Assembly (NCBI GenBank): GCA_033807695.1
Contig: CM066301.1
Coordinates: forward strand, 124,001-188,000
DNA from: Daedaleopsis sinensis
Lineage: Eukaryota > Basidiomycota > Agaricomycetes > Polyporales > Polyporaceae
Direction of reading: 5' to 3'
Length of the DNA stretch: 64,000 nucleotides
Shown here piece after piece: positions 23,663 to 35,313 of this stretch. Position 1 is the first letter of the stretch. The number at the start of each line of letters is the position of its first letter. The position numbers were made by a program, and so were the translations under genes. The notes under the pieces were generated by a model. That model worked only from the letters and a program-made list of their open reading frames with translations, was not told where the DNA came from and did not search any database.

Positions 23663-23740
23663 CGGGACAGCTGTGCAAGTGCTATAGAGTGAGTCTGTTT
23701 CGTAGTGGAACTCGAGTCAAACCAGCGGCACGATGCGATG

Positions 23741-23748
23741 TTTATATA
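23741..23748 (-). promoter_or_regulatory. TATA box of reductase copy 1
   Basis: TATATAAA on the minus strand, 79-86 nt before the ATG at 23662. Confidence 0.6.
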
Positions 23749-26188
23749 CTTACCTGCCATCTCTACTGCATACCCGATGTGCGGCACACAGCTGATCAAG
23801 ATGTTCACATAGAGTCGGGATAAGAGTGGGTCTTGAGCATTGCCTAACTGTAGGCAGGCTTAACTGGGCCGCTACTGGACAGCGATTGGGCGCTTTGCAT
23901 ATCAGACGATCCGTTTGAAGTTTCTTGACAGTAGGTACTCACCGCCGTTCAACGTTCAACTTCAGCCAGCTTTCGATCCATGGCATACCGCCGCAGCCGC
24001 ATGTTATCTCCCATTGTAAATTCTGCCAACGTACATTCAGTGCGAAACGAGGGTGGCATCTGTTATGACCGAGAGTTGAGAAAGGTGGAGAAGGACCCAC
24101 GGTCTTGTCCGACTCACTGTCATCTCATCTTAGTAAATAACCTCCGGCACAGTCAGAAAAAGAACAGCGGCGGGTACGTACCAAGCCAAGCCTCGCGCCC
24201 TTCGCCTGAAGCACGAGCCTAGGCCAGTCCTCCTACGGGATGATGTCGATGACTCGGAGTGTGCGCCCTAGGTGCGAGCGCGTCGTATACGTACGCAAGA
24301 TGCTGTAGTATGTCGTCATCCGAGAAATCGTTCTGCGTGTCCAAGACCAGCGCCGGCCGTAGTAGCTTTACAGCTTGTGCTAGGATGGGAGAGAGTCTTC
24401 GATGATATGGGCTGCGCCCGACGCGCCGAATCCAGATGGGAGCTTGCGACAATTGTGCGACGAGGAGGAGGAGGAGGAGGAGGAGGAGAGGAGTGCGCAA
24501 ATGGTAACGCTGAGGTACGTATCGGTGCGATGTCGGGCCGGGCGGGACCGGTCGGGCGGCTTCGAGTCGGGCGAGCGACAACAACGGCCGTCGGCGACGT
24601 GCGCAACGTTCTGAACGACGGTGACACTCATGACTATGCCACGGGGACTGAGACATTCAGAGCTGCTTTTATCTTCTCTGATATGCTTGACACACGCTTA
24701 TACACTTGCTTCAGTTGGTTTTCAATTCTCGCCGCTGCTACTAGTTGCTCCTTCAAGCTACATCCTGACTCTGCTTTGGGCCGCTTCCAAGTCCTTCGGC
24801 GCAGCAGGATATGTTTAACAAGTTCTGATCTTTGTGCTACCGGCTGCAACAACTTTGTGTGTCCAGCGATTTTGTCTTCCTAGGGGTCTGCGAAGATCGC
24901 GGCGTGTCGCCCATCTGGCATCTCCGAGACTTGTGAGAGAGGCATGTTGGAAGGTCGGGCAAGTGTCGTGTGGGTTGTTTTGGTGGCTCTGAATGACAGA
25001 GGTGCATACGGGTACGTCGTGAATATGCATGGTGTTTCAAAGACTACGACCTTATTCCTATACATTATGCGCGTAAAGACTCTAGCTACGACCAGACCGT
25101 TATCTCCTTCATGACCAGAAATCTCGACGCCTAGTCTCTCCCTGCTCCTGTGTCATTTTCAGACCCAGATCACACCCTCGTCGCGCAATCCAAGTATTCG
25201 TCCATCTCTTCTGAGGCTCCTGTGCTTGGCATCATCCTATGTCCGCATTACCTCTCTACGCCGACTACTCAAACTCGTATGGCTGCAATGGCAATCTGTA
25301 TCAGCATCAACACATCCGAGAGCTTGACACCACATGGCATCGCATATGTCACACTACCATATGTGGCCACCGACTAGGGTTGCTTCGTTCACTGGTAGTA
25401 GTACGCCACAGCTTCAACTGCGATCACAAGGTTTGATGGCCTACTCCATGGCGATTGCGACGTCGACCCAGCGAGGCCGTGGCGCGATTCAGGACCCAGG
25501 ACTCAGTACTCAGTACTCAGTGCCGAAGGAGAGCACATGAGCCGGACGGCGGAGAGTCGCGTGCATATATCGGATAATCGTCCACTCTGTGAGTTACTTG
25601 CGATTGCCTGTTCTTCGCCGTGCCGAATCACAACAGTCACTTTATCGCGTAGTTGTCTACTTACCTTGCCGACCTAAATGATGCTCCACGCTCGCGGTCG
25701 TATTGCCAGTCATAGCAAGTGGCCTCGGACAAGACGAGTTATAGCGCACTTGGGTCAGCACACCGGTAAATGATGCGGAAGTAGTAGGATAGAGGATCGT
25801 GATGTGCGTAGACCCGTCCGCATGCGTCCGCTGAAACTGACTGCATCTTCTATTTAGTTTGAAATCGCCTGTGCTGCGATCACCAACGAGATACTTCGTG
25901 GTTTTCAGGCGTCATCCTGTCGAAATGCTCATTGACGCTGTAACTCTAGGCTGTGAAATGATCGGGACACATGCTTCATTCTGCATCGCGAACGACTACG
26001 GGCAGTGTGAAGCGGAGTGCCCCGCTCCACCTGTAACGAGGTGAAGCAGAGCTATGGCTCTCATCGTTGGTAGTATCCCATACCGCGTGTCTGTTGCCTG
26101 CAACCCGCCACATTGCAGACTCTGCCCCCGACATTACAGCCTCATCATGGCACACTACAGCTACAGCCCAGAACGGCCGCAGTCTGCA
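23749..26188. other. Gene-free stretch
   Basis: No supported gene. It contains a GGA microsatellite at 24462-24490 and scattered open frames without coding bias or recognisable products. Confidence 0.5.
24462..24490. repeat. GAG/GGA trinucleotide microsatellite
   Basis: About nine perfect GAG units, which would encode poly-Glu in one plus frame; no gene context supports translation. Confidence 0.85.
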
Positions 26189-26194
26189 TATATA
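26189..26194 (+). promoter_or_regulatory. TATA box of small secreted protein 1
   Basis: TATATA about 105 nt before the ATG at 26296. Confidence 0.5.
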
Positions 26195-26295
26195 CGGCGG
26201 CGATCGTCCTTCTTTGACCTCTCTACACAGCGCTGTGCGCCCGACTTTGCATCTCATCAACCTCTTCGTTCCTTCTACACCTACAAGATAGGATC

Positions 26296-27272
26296 ATGCT
26301 CGCCACGCCTCTCGTCGTTCTCTCACTCTTCGGCACCGCGCTTTCGCTCTCCGTGAACTACCCGCGGGGTTCCGGAGCGACCTTCAGCGCGCGCGAGGAC
26401 ACGCCGCCGGACCAGGACCTGTTCAACTCTTGCCCAGGAGGCCCAGGCTCGGACAAGGTCGAGCACGCCGACAAGTGCACACTGGTACGCAGTTCAAATC
26501 AGACCCCCATTGTCTATCCTGCCGTCTGCTGACCTCGTTGGTCAGATCAACATCGTGAACAACCCGAACGTCCGCAAGTTCGCCGTCCTCGGAGATCCAC
26601 AGCTCAAGTGCGTCCTTCCGACTATTTGCTCTCCACGCATGCCCGCTCACTCTCGCACCCTCTTTACATCGGCCGCTCAACCTCTCCCGCTCCCCGCTGC
26701 GCATCACATCGGATCGTATGCCGACACAGCTGCGGCGGCGCGACAGAAGACATCACCGTGCAGCTCGGCGGCTCGCAGACGGTCTCGCAGACGACGACCG
26801 TCAGCGCGAACGTGGGCGTGACGCTCCCCGAGGGGCTCAGCATCGGCGGCGGCGTCGAGAGCTCGGACTCGACGAGCACGACCGTCTCGAAGACGATCTC
26901 GTTCGCGGTCCCCCCCGGGAAGCAGGCCGTCTTCGTCGCGGGCACCGCGCACCAGTCCCAGACGGGGAACGTGCAGGTCAACTACGCGGACCGCCAGTTC
27001 GGGCATTTCATCGTGAGTGGCCCTCTGCGTCACGCGTGGCCTTTTCTGCGCTGTGTCTGACACTGAGTAATGTATGGCTTGTGCTGTGACAGTGGTTTAC
27101 TGGCTCGACGATCACGAAGCTGACGCCTATCCCGGATGACGTCGAGTTCGACGTACACCAGAGTGATTGTGGTCAGTGTGCTATGGTCCTCCTGGCTACG
27201 TACGCCCATCCGTAGCTGACATGGCGAACTGTAGGAACCGACCCGCGCGACCTCTCTGCGTACAATCAATGA
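26296..27272 (+). CDS. Small secreted protein 1 of an unnamed basidiomycete family
   Basis: Five exons in phase: 26296-26484, 26546-26607, 26730-27012, 27093-27171, 27235-27272 (216 aa). Residues 1-18 form a classical signal peptide (LVVLSLFGTALSLS). The mature part has conserved Cys (NSCPGGPGSDK, KCTL, NCGG, SDCGTDPRDLS), a Ser/Thr-rich strand pattern (SQTTTVSANVGVTL, STTVSKTISF), a Pro-rich turn VPPGKQAVFV and the ending WFTGSTITKLTPIPDDVEFD. The alternating Ser/Thr strands followed by a PPG turn resemble the stem of aerolysin/ETX-MTX2-fold proteins, but this is a weak visual likeness and no pore activity is claimed. A tandem paralogue lies 811 bp downstream. It is secreted, probably acting in the cell wall or outside the hypha; function unknown. 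Confidence 0.85.
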
Positions 27273-28083
27273 AGGCAGGCACTGTCAGCGTCGCCGCGGT
27301 TCTCCGATTCGTTTTCGGGGCACGAAGATGGTCAGCCGACCATGCCGTGGAGGCGGATGTCGTTCCATAAAAATCATTGGTATACTACTGCGCGCGGCCA
27401 TACAGCTCCTCTGCCATGGACCGAGTTGTTAGTAACGCCACACATAATTTCTGCCGGGATACTCTAAGCAACTCATTGTAATGCGACGACTGGCTGGTAT
27501 GCGTATATGGTTTCGAGGAATTCGTGCACCATGCTCGTCTTACAGCACTCATGGTGAGAAGCTGTCTGATACATCCAAGACCTGTACCGGAAGAGCCTGC
27601 CGAAGATCAGCTAACCAGTGTGTCGAACCTTGTGCGAGAGATGATCAAGAGGGGGTGGCAGATGAGAGATGACAAACGGTCAGGTATATTACACATACCT
27701 TCGAGTCTAGGTCGCTAATTATGGTTATACCTCATACAGGTCGGACTCGCCCACCAGGTGGACTGCAAGCAGAGTCCAGCCCGCCTTCTACGAACTAGAA
27801 GGCAGCCTGCATCTGGTGGTATCTGCATACACTCTGATAATCTGTCCTAGTCGTTCACGACGAACAGGAGCTCGACCAAGGCCGGCGATGGACAACACCC
27901 TAGACTCGAGAAGTGCTTGGCATTGATTTTGCCATATAAGCTCTGCCTTCCAAGCACTGAGCTCAGTGTGCTGCTTCATTCGACCTAGTGTCGTACATCT
28001 CCTACTACGTCCTCTACTCGCAGCGCGGCGCGCTCCATTCAACCCTCTCTCCTTGTCATCGCATCTCGCATCTACCGGATAGA
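27273..28083. other. Spacer between the two secreted-protein genes
   Basis: No gene. The right end carries a TATA-like motif (27935-27940) for the second secreted-protein gene. Confidence 0.6.
27935..27940 (+). promoter_or_regulatory. TATA-like motif of small secreted protein 2
   Basis: TATAAG about 145 nt before the ATG at 28084. Confidence 0.4.
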
Positions 28084-28983
28084 ATGCTCTCCACCGTCGT
28101 CATTCTCTTCTCTCTCCTCAGCACTTCGCTGTCCCTTTCGATAAATTACCCTCGCGGTTTCAGGGACATGTTCTATGCCCGCGACGATCCGTACCCAGGC
28201 TTCGCCGAGCAGGACCTTTTCGACTCATGTCCTGGCGGTCCTGGCTCTCAGAAGCTAGAGAACGCGGACCGGTGTACTCTGGTATGTATCGGATACGCAG
28301 CGGGGATAAATTCCGCGTTGACTGACGCACATTCTATTATCACCAGATCAACATCGTCAACAATCCAGACACACGCAAGTTCGTTGTTCTCGGGGACCCT
28401 CAACTCAAGTGCGTTATTTCCACCTTACTGGCACCGTCCTATTATCATATGGACACAACACCTATAGCTGTGGAGGTGATACGGAAGACGTCAACGTAAC
28501 GCTCGGTGGCGAACAGACCATCTCAGAGAGCACGACCGTGAGCGCGGAGGTCGGCTTTGAGATCCCCGACGCCCTCAGTATCGGGGGCGGCGTCGAGAGT
28601 TCATCGGAGAAAAGCACGACGGTGTCCAAGTCGGTCCAGTTTCCGGTGCCGCCGGGCAAGCAGGCGGTATACGTCGTCGGGACGGCGCAGAAGTCTGAGA
28701 CCGGGAACATCCAAGTCAACTACGGGGACCGCCAGTTCGATCACTTCATTGTAAGTTCCTTTGCTTGCTTGTGAATCTGACTTGACGCTGAGATACTGTT
28801 CGCCTTAGTGGTTCACCATCTCGACCGTCACAAGGCTCACGCCCGTACCCGATGATGTTGTATTTGATGTCCATGTTAGCGACTGCGGTATGTGTGCTCT
28901 CGCTCTCTCTGTACCTTGTGCTATGTTGACATCAGGGCTGCGTAGGCACCGATCCACGCGATCTTTCCTCTCTCAACGCTTGA
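28084..28983 (+). CDS. Small secreted protein 2, tandem paralogue
   Basis: Five exons in phase: 28084-28281, 28347-28408, 28468-28750, 28809-28887, 28946-28983 (219 aa). Exons 2 to 5 have exactly the same lengths as in copy 1 (62, 283, 79, 38 nt), so the pair arose by tandem duplication. It has a signal peptide (VILFSLLSTSLSLS), then SCPGGPGSQK, NIVNNPDTRKFVVLGDP, a Ser/Thr-rich strand region (STTVSKSVQFPVPPGKQ) and a C-terminal SDCGTDPRDLSSLN. Divergence from copy 1 is concentrated in the first 45 residues and the strand region, while the Cys and PPG turn are kept. No lesions are seen, so both copies should be functional. The extracellular role is unknown. Confidence 0.85.
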
Positions 28984-29135
28984 TGAGCTGCTTAGGTCAA
29001 TTTACTAGTCACTATCTTCACCTTGATCAGCCCGGTGCGTCAGGCTTCAGGACCACATAGTACCAGGTTGCAAAAGCATTCAACAACGCAGTCGTGACAG
29101 TCATAGCAAACATGAGGCCGAGAATCGTATAAGCT

Positions 29136-31707
29136 CTATACAGCTGCGCAGCCCTCCCAAACGAGAATTTGCGCCAGGTTTCGTATCCATATCCTTCCGT
29201 CCTGTGATCCAGACACGAGGAACTTGCCATCGTCCGAGATGACCACATGCGTAACGCTAGCCTGGTGCTCCGTGAACCGTCTCACACATGTTCCGTCCCT
29301 CGTTCGCCACAACCGCACAGTCTTGTCCGCGGATGCCGTCGCAACATACGTTCCATCTGGAGAGAATGCGAATGCGAGTATGCGCGCATGGTGTCCGCGA
29401 AGCACGAGAGACCGTCCGTGTCTTGAGCTCCGACCCTCCGAGAGATGCAGTACTCTCAGAGAATGTCCGTGCATCTCCTCTTCGCTGGGTACTAGCCGCC
29501 AGATCTCGCTCTTATCGGGAAAGGTACTGGCAGGCGTATCGTTTGAGATCCAAGCGAGATGCGTCGCGTTTCGCGCAAAGGCGAATGAGGGCAAGGGAGG
29601 AATAGTGGGGCAAAGGCGAACCGGTCGGCCAATCAGAAGTCCCGTCCTGACATCCCACTGCCATATTCTTCCCCCGTTCGATATACCCAACAAGGAGTTG
29701 CTGCTCGGGGAGAACGCGGCCGCGAGAATCTCCTCGCACGCTGTGCCGTCGGCGTGGGATGTCGGTAGCGTGTATTCCGAACGGAGCGCTACTTCGTTCG
29801 TCTGAAGGTCCCATATGAGCACCGTCCCGGGATTGTGCCAGTCTGCGAGCCAACGTTCATTCTGCGCGACAGCAAAGGCCCCTGAACGGAGCGAAGATCG
29901 CTTTGGGGGCGGCCGGGGGAGCGCGTCGAAGATCCCCTCCTTACTCTCCATGTTGAACGCGCAGAAGACGCCGTCGCTGGTGATGAAGATAAGCCTGGAT
30001 GGAGAGAGACAGACAAGTGTGATGATGCGATCTGTCATCGTTGACTGCCATATACCACGACAGTTCGACAGGTACCCTGCGTTGTCGTTGAAGTCAATTG
30101 CGTGCGCGGCGTCTAGGAGCAGGAGACCGCAGGGGTCGGCGGCAGTGAAAGCGAAATACCGGCTATTGAGAGATGAGTAGACGGGAGCATGACACATGGT
30201 GGTTTTTTCGATGTACTCGGTTCCTGTTATTCCTTCAATCTCCATGTCCCAGATGGTAAAATAGCTCCAAGTGTAGCTGACGATCCATCGGGAGGATGGA
30301 GAAATATTGAGGGAGATGAGTCTACCGGAGGTTCGTCCGTACTCCGCTAAGTCACCATTGCTCCAGTAACCTTTAGACGAAATCCCATCTACCATGGACA
30401 ATGTCAACGACATTCACAGATATCTTAGTTAAGCGATATTGCAATGTGTGAACTTACTGGTTGTAGCATCAATGGTGAATGCAGCTTGTATGGTAGACTG
30501 CGGTAGAAGGATAGCCAGACTGGAGTTCCACCGATTTATGAGCCGTTCCGTAGCGCATGGCCAAACAAAAGTGAACTTTCGGAAGCCTGGGTACCTCTCA
30601 AGAACGCGACAAAGGTGTTGATCAAAACGATGCCATGCGTCAGCGGCACGTCTATCGTTGACAGAATGGAAGAGATGGGAGGATAAGCTGTACGTCGAGA
30701 AATTGGTGTAGTCAACTTGAATTGTGACGATCGCGGATATAAGGTTGGTCAGGAGATCACTCATGTAGGCCAGATATGCCAGGGTATAGTTGGTACCCAG
30801 CCCTGTTGCATTGATCCGAAGCGATCGAAGGTTTGCAAAGTACTGAACGGAGTCGGGAGGTATGACATCTGCATAATCACTATTTAGTACCAGCCTTGAG
30901 AGAGCTATAGATACTCACAAGTATTTCTTTCAAGATCAGTGAACTGAACTTCGAGCGCGAGCTCCTCAATTGATGACGAGAACACGGAGAGCAAGAACTG
31001 AAGCAACTCGGATGTTGCTGGCCAGGATTGCTGCAACTAGGGATTCTCACGTGAGCGCGAAGATCTAATCAGAAAAGCAAATATATCTGACTCACTTGTA
31101 GCGTTGGAAGTCGACGTTGTGCACGAAAACAGGACCAAGATGTGATCGCAAGCGCAGATGATACCTTTCCAACGGAGACATAGTGGAGCCGTAGAGCTCG
31201 CAAGGTCGGGAGGGCAGCTAGCAACTTGCCTAGATCCTCCGTGGTGTCGAAATGCACTCGAATGAGTCGCAGCTCTTGAAGAGTCATAGAATATGTCTTG
31301 TGTATTGCGAGGAAAACCGGTCTTGTTCTCATAGTATATGCATGGACTGCGTCCGCCTCGTGGTTCCAGGTCTTCACGTTTCGAATGTATGGTAAAAGAA
31401 GTCCTGCAATGCTCTCGAGTGCCACTGTCGGAACCAATCGTGGATAATTGTCCGATCCGATGACCTGCTCTTCTTTGTAAACCGTTTCGATAGCGAGGAT
31501 CAGCAGTCCGAGAGCTGGCACAGATTGGAGGCGGCGATGAAGGGAATACAGCTGCCCTGCATTTTCGATATGAACCGTGTGGTAAAGATGAGCACGACAT
31601 CGTGCGAGCCATGTCGAACAGACGAGTGCGCAAACAAGCAAAGACGTGCGGTCGTCCCACAGATCATCGAGGATGTGCTCCACGAGCTCCAGGGGAAGGG
31701 GAGCCAT
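29136..31707 (-). CDS. F-box/LRR-like/WD40 protein copy 2 (FbxWD2), intact
   Basis: Four exons in phase from ATG 31707: 31707-31096, 31036-30919, 30868-30458, 30388-29136 (797 aa). The N-terminal F-box reads [20 protein letters not shown]; a helical, leucine-rich middle follows ([28 protein letters not shown]), then a WD40 half with diverged blades and two canonical C-terminal repeats ([39 protein letters not shown]). By family knowledge the F-box binds Skp1 in an SCF ubiquitin ligase and the propeller selects substrates; no substrate is predictable. It is the only undamaged member of four copies in the window and the reference used for the others. The C-terminal [10 protein letters not shown] matches ILTWENVWA of copy 3, supporting this stop. 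Confidence 0.88.
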
Positions 31708-32070
31708 GATAGTCAAGGACGTCGAGGAAGGCGATTGCGGCCGCAGTACATAACACATCTGACAAGTTCGTGGGAGAAGTTGCCAGAACAACAAGGGGGC
31801 CTTGACTGCCTGCGAGACGCTCATCTGGGGGAGCGTTCTTACTCCGATGCATTCCAGATACAGTCGCGACTACATAGTAGTACATGAGTCCAATGTCGAT
31901 AGCACCTTGGCAAATACAGCAAGAAAGCGAGGGGAGACAACAGCGATACACGGCGAGGGACGAGGGGCGCGAGACGAGAGCACAGCAGGGAATACAACCC
32001 GGTGTGGTGTCACACACATACCAGGTCACAAGAATACAAGCAAACAAGACGCGGGCCGCGCAGTCCCCAC

Positions 32071-33827
32071 TCAATACAACTCCGTCCCGAACACTTCCCT
32101 GATCTTCTGCGAGAAGTCAAACGTCTTGCGCACCGTCGCCGCGCTCGTCGTCGTCGGCCGCGTCCCAGGCGAGTAGCTCTGCGCGTGTCCCTGGTTCGCA
32201 AGCGCATTCGGCCCCTGCCCGAGCACCCCCGCGCCTGCGACCGCCCCGTGCGCGTGGTTGCAGTACTGGCACGCGCACATACACACACGCGTGAACGCGA
32301 CGCTGTCCCGCACCTGCACGAGCTTGGTGGCCATCGGCCACCCGAGCGGCTCGAGGTCGGTGGCCGCGAGCGTGTCTTGCTGCGCGAGCTGGATGAGCGC
32401 GGGCTCGATCCAGGTCGGGATCTCGTACGCGCGTGCGAGCACGATGCGCGCGACGGGTGCGCGGACGAGCCGGCCGAGCTCAACGATCGCTTTGTCGCGG
32501 ATCGCGTCGAAGAACCACATGCTGGAGAGCTTGAGGACGTGCGTCCACTGCTCCTGGGTGAGGGGACGCGTGGCGCCGAATGCCCTGTGGTGGCAACGGA
32601 GCAAAGGAAATGAGCACGGGCAATCTTTCGTTGACGGAATCTGTGAGAACAAGTAGCCAGTCGTCGAAGACACGCCCCTGCCTCGTCCAGAGGACGCAGG
32701 AGGATGAGCACACCGGGATGTAGATATGACCTTGTTCGGAGCAGGCACTCCCGGACGCGGCCGCGACACCGCAGTTTCCGACGCTTGCAAGAACCATGGC
32801 ATCGAGTCCACCGTTGCATTGCGTGAGTGCGGCCGAGTTCATACGCGCGATGGGGAGACCATTTGCGCCCGCGTGAGCATATGCACCCTAAATGCGACGC
32901 TCTGTAGCAGACCTGGCCAGACTGACTCCTGACCAGGTATGACGGCGGAGGGCTCGGATAGCGCGAGTTCGACAGGCGCTAGACAGTGGAGCGTGATAAC
33001 CCCCCACCCGTGTCACCAGCCGTAGTACTAGTAGGACATGTCTCTACCTCGGTCCTCTTTTTCGGACCGAGGCAGAGACACGCGTACCACGGCTTGTTAC
33101 GAGATCATCAGCGCACATAGGCACAGTCATGAATGTAATTCCGCTCGCGTTTGCGAGTCGTGCTCACGCGAATGTCACGGATTCTGGAGGCGTCAACCAG
33201 TCTTGCGACTTCTCATAGAATGAACACGCAGAGTGACCTTCGATACATCCATACGGGGTCCACCAAACGGTTAGGGAACGTCTCTTTTCCTTTGCGAGAC
33301 GCGCCCTAATCGGCTGGGGATGTAGAAGGGCGAGGCGTGGTAGGACAGTTTGTTGATTTACGACCAACCGGGCCGAGACAAGGAGAGGTCCTGTCTCACG
33401 GACGTCTTGCAGGAACGGCAGGATGGACGGACACGGGAAGAACAACACACTCACGGGGGGAACAAGACCCTCAGAAGGGACCGGAACTCTGCTTCGGTCA
33501 CTCCGACGAGGTGAATCGGATGCTCATCTGTCCCGCCTTCGGCCCCGTGCACATGATCTTGAGAGGGGAGAGAAAAGGTCGAGGCGAATGCGGCGGAGTC
33601 CTGTTCGAACGGCCGACGCGCGACTTTGAATAGGACGTCCTCGACCTAGAAGGGCGATCGTCAGCAGCCAGCAGCAGTAGCTAGCAAGTTTGACATGCCT
33701 GAAAGACGATGTCCCTGCAATAGAACTCCTCGTCACGTCTGGGCGAGAGAGGAGGAGTGATCAAGACGGTGTCGGACTCGTTTGAGGAGGGAGTACGAGG
33801 CTCCATCGCTGGGCGTAAAGAGACCAT
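32071..33827 (-). CDS. BTB/POZ-domain protein 1 with GC-AG intron and 870-nt second intron
   Basis: Three exons in phase: 33827-33699 (an alternative ATG at 33806 is in frame), 33645-33455, 32584-32071 (277 aa). The BTB core reads EFYCRDIVFQ/VEDVLFKVARRPFEQ then FRSLLRVLFPP, followed by the helical BACK-like part (EQWTHVLKLSSMWFFDAIR, ARAYEIPTW). This short BTB type is strongly expanded in mushroom-forming fungi; by family knowledge it may recruit CUL3. Intron 1 (33698-33646, 53 nt) has a GC donor (CAG/GCATGT) and a normal AG acceptor. Intron 2 (33454-32585) is about 870 nt where 50-70 is the norm, and contains the hairpin at 33040-33079. If intron 2 is spliced the protein is intact; if not, the two halves are separated. 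Confidence 0.82.
33040..33079. repeat. Strong inverted repeat (16-bp arms, 8-nt loop)
   Basis: GTCTCTACCTCGGTCC (33040-33055) faces GGACCGAGGCAGAGAC (33064-33079) across TCTTTTTC with a single mismatch; one further T:A pair extends the stem. It lies inside the long second intron of BTB1. Confidence 0.8.
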
Positions 33828-35218
33828 CCAGAGTCGAGACTGAGTTTGTTATCGTGTGAGACTCACAGATGAGGACAGGAAAGGAGGAGAAGGGTGTTAT
33901 GTGTTTGAAGCCTTCGTTTTCCGGTTAGCGATCGACTCGGGGTGCTGCGGTAGGAGAAGACGATGAGGGGAAAGAGGGATGACCCGTGCGAGGAGGAGAG
34001 CGTAACGTTTAGTACATCGCAGGAGTAGAAAGCTGGTCCTTGTCGTCGACGAGATGACCTTTGAGGTTGGTTGCTGGACAACCTGTGGACGTCGACGGAC
34101 AACCGTGGCCTTGTTCTCGACCTGCAACTTTTGCAATTGCACGGCGTACTTCCTTAGGCGCCCGAAACCAAATACGCTTGGCGTCTATTTGCGTCTCTCT
34201 TGTCCGAAACTGTCTACTACTTACACCTGTCACTTGCTATGTTTTTTGATCATTCATTTGTATCCCGCGTACAAGTAAAACTGCGGCCATGGAAGTAGTC
34301 TATGTAATCTGGGTCCGCGAACTCATCAACTCTATTTGCCGTCCGTACATATTTTCCGGTCGGTACGGCCGTCTGGATAAAGGTTTATTTTGACTTTCTT
34401 GTTTACTCCAGATGCGGTTTCTCTACAGGTCTCTGGTCTTCCCGCCAAGACAGGCTCTACGGGCGCGTTCTCTGCAGAGAACGCTCTTGTTATCTTCTAT
34501 GAAGGTGTTCTCCTTCGCAAACGGATTCAGTGTCAGCAGCAATTCCTCGATGGAATTGTGACGCCACCGTCTCCGATAACATTCACACTCCAGCAGAACG
34601 TGAGTGCGCGTCGAGTGCGCGTCTGTACTCTTCCGCATGAAGTTGCAATTAACCTGCTCTACAGGGAAGAAGTTGTGCTTGTACAACCAGATTGGGCGCG
34701 GTGCAGAGTCGCTCAGCACCATCCCCGATAGGAGAGCCTCGCCATATCGGTATTCGAGCCTCCGTGAACTTTCAAAGCTGGACATCTGAGATCACTAGGA
34801 ATCATCGGCATCGGCAATCTCAAGAATCCGTTCCCAAGACGGTAGGTAACTCGGTGAGCGCAACTGATCATCTCGTCACGTCGAAATCTCTCGCAATTGC
34901 CGCTGAGTCAGTGTGTTGTCCGACTATGGATCTGCTCTGGGCACCATCCGTTGCAGCGGGCTCACAGCGAGTGGTCAATACCGACACGGAGAACCGTGGT
35001 CAGTGCCGACACGGTGAATCGACGCTGACATGAGCATACTGCACCGTATACAGGTCCACCTCCGATCGGGAATCGCCAGCGCCAAAGGCCGAAGCGCTCG
35101 TGGGCCCACCTTGGACCCCGAGTACTGAACGCGTCGACGACGACCGACCAGAGGTACCATGACATACAAGGGTGTAAATATCCATCTGCTACGGACAGGT
35201 ACCAGCTCGGTGAGGGCG
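33828..35218. other. Gene-free stretch
   Basis: No supported gene. Short open frames on both strands lack coding bias. The right end is the promoter of reductase copy 2. Confidence 0.5.
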
Positions 35219-35226
35219 TATAAAAG
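35219..35226 (+). promoter_or_regulatory. TATA box of reductase copy 2
   Basis: TATAAAAG, 88-95 nt before the ATG at 35314, a standard fungal distance. Confidence 0.7.
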
Positions 35227-35313
35227 GCGCACTTTCGCTGCACCCTATTCCTAACCAACTCTCATCCTTTGCGCAACACAGTTAACCTCACACACGTTGA
35301 ACAAGACGTCGCC

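Noticed and set aside
29027..29200. Alternative minus frame at the 3' end of FbxWD2 encoding a hydrophobic helix (LGLMFAMTVTTALLNAF)
   Set aside because: The in-phase WD40 frame ends ILVWEGCAA and matches the end of FbxWD3 (ILTWENVWA), so the normal stop at 29136 is supported. The helix frame lies mostly after that stop and needs an unsupported shift.
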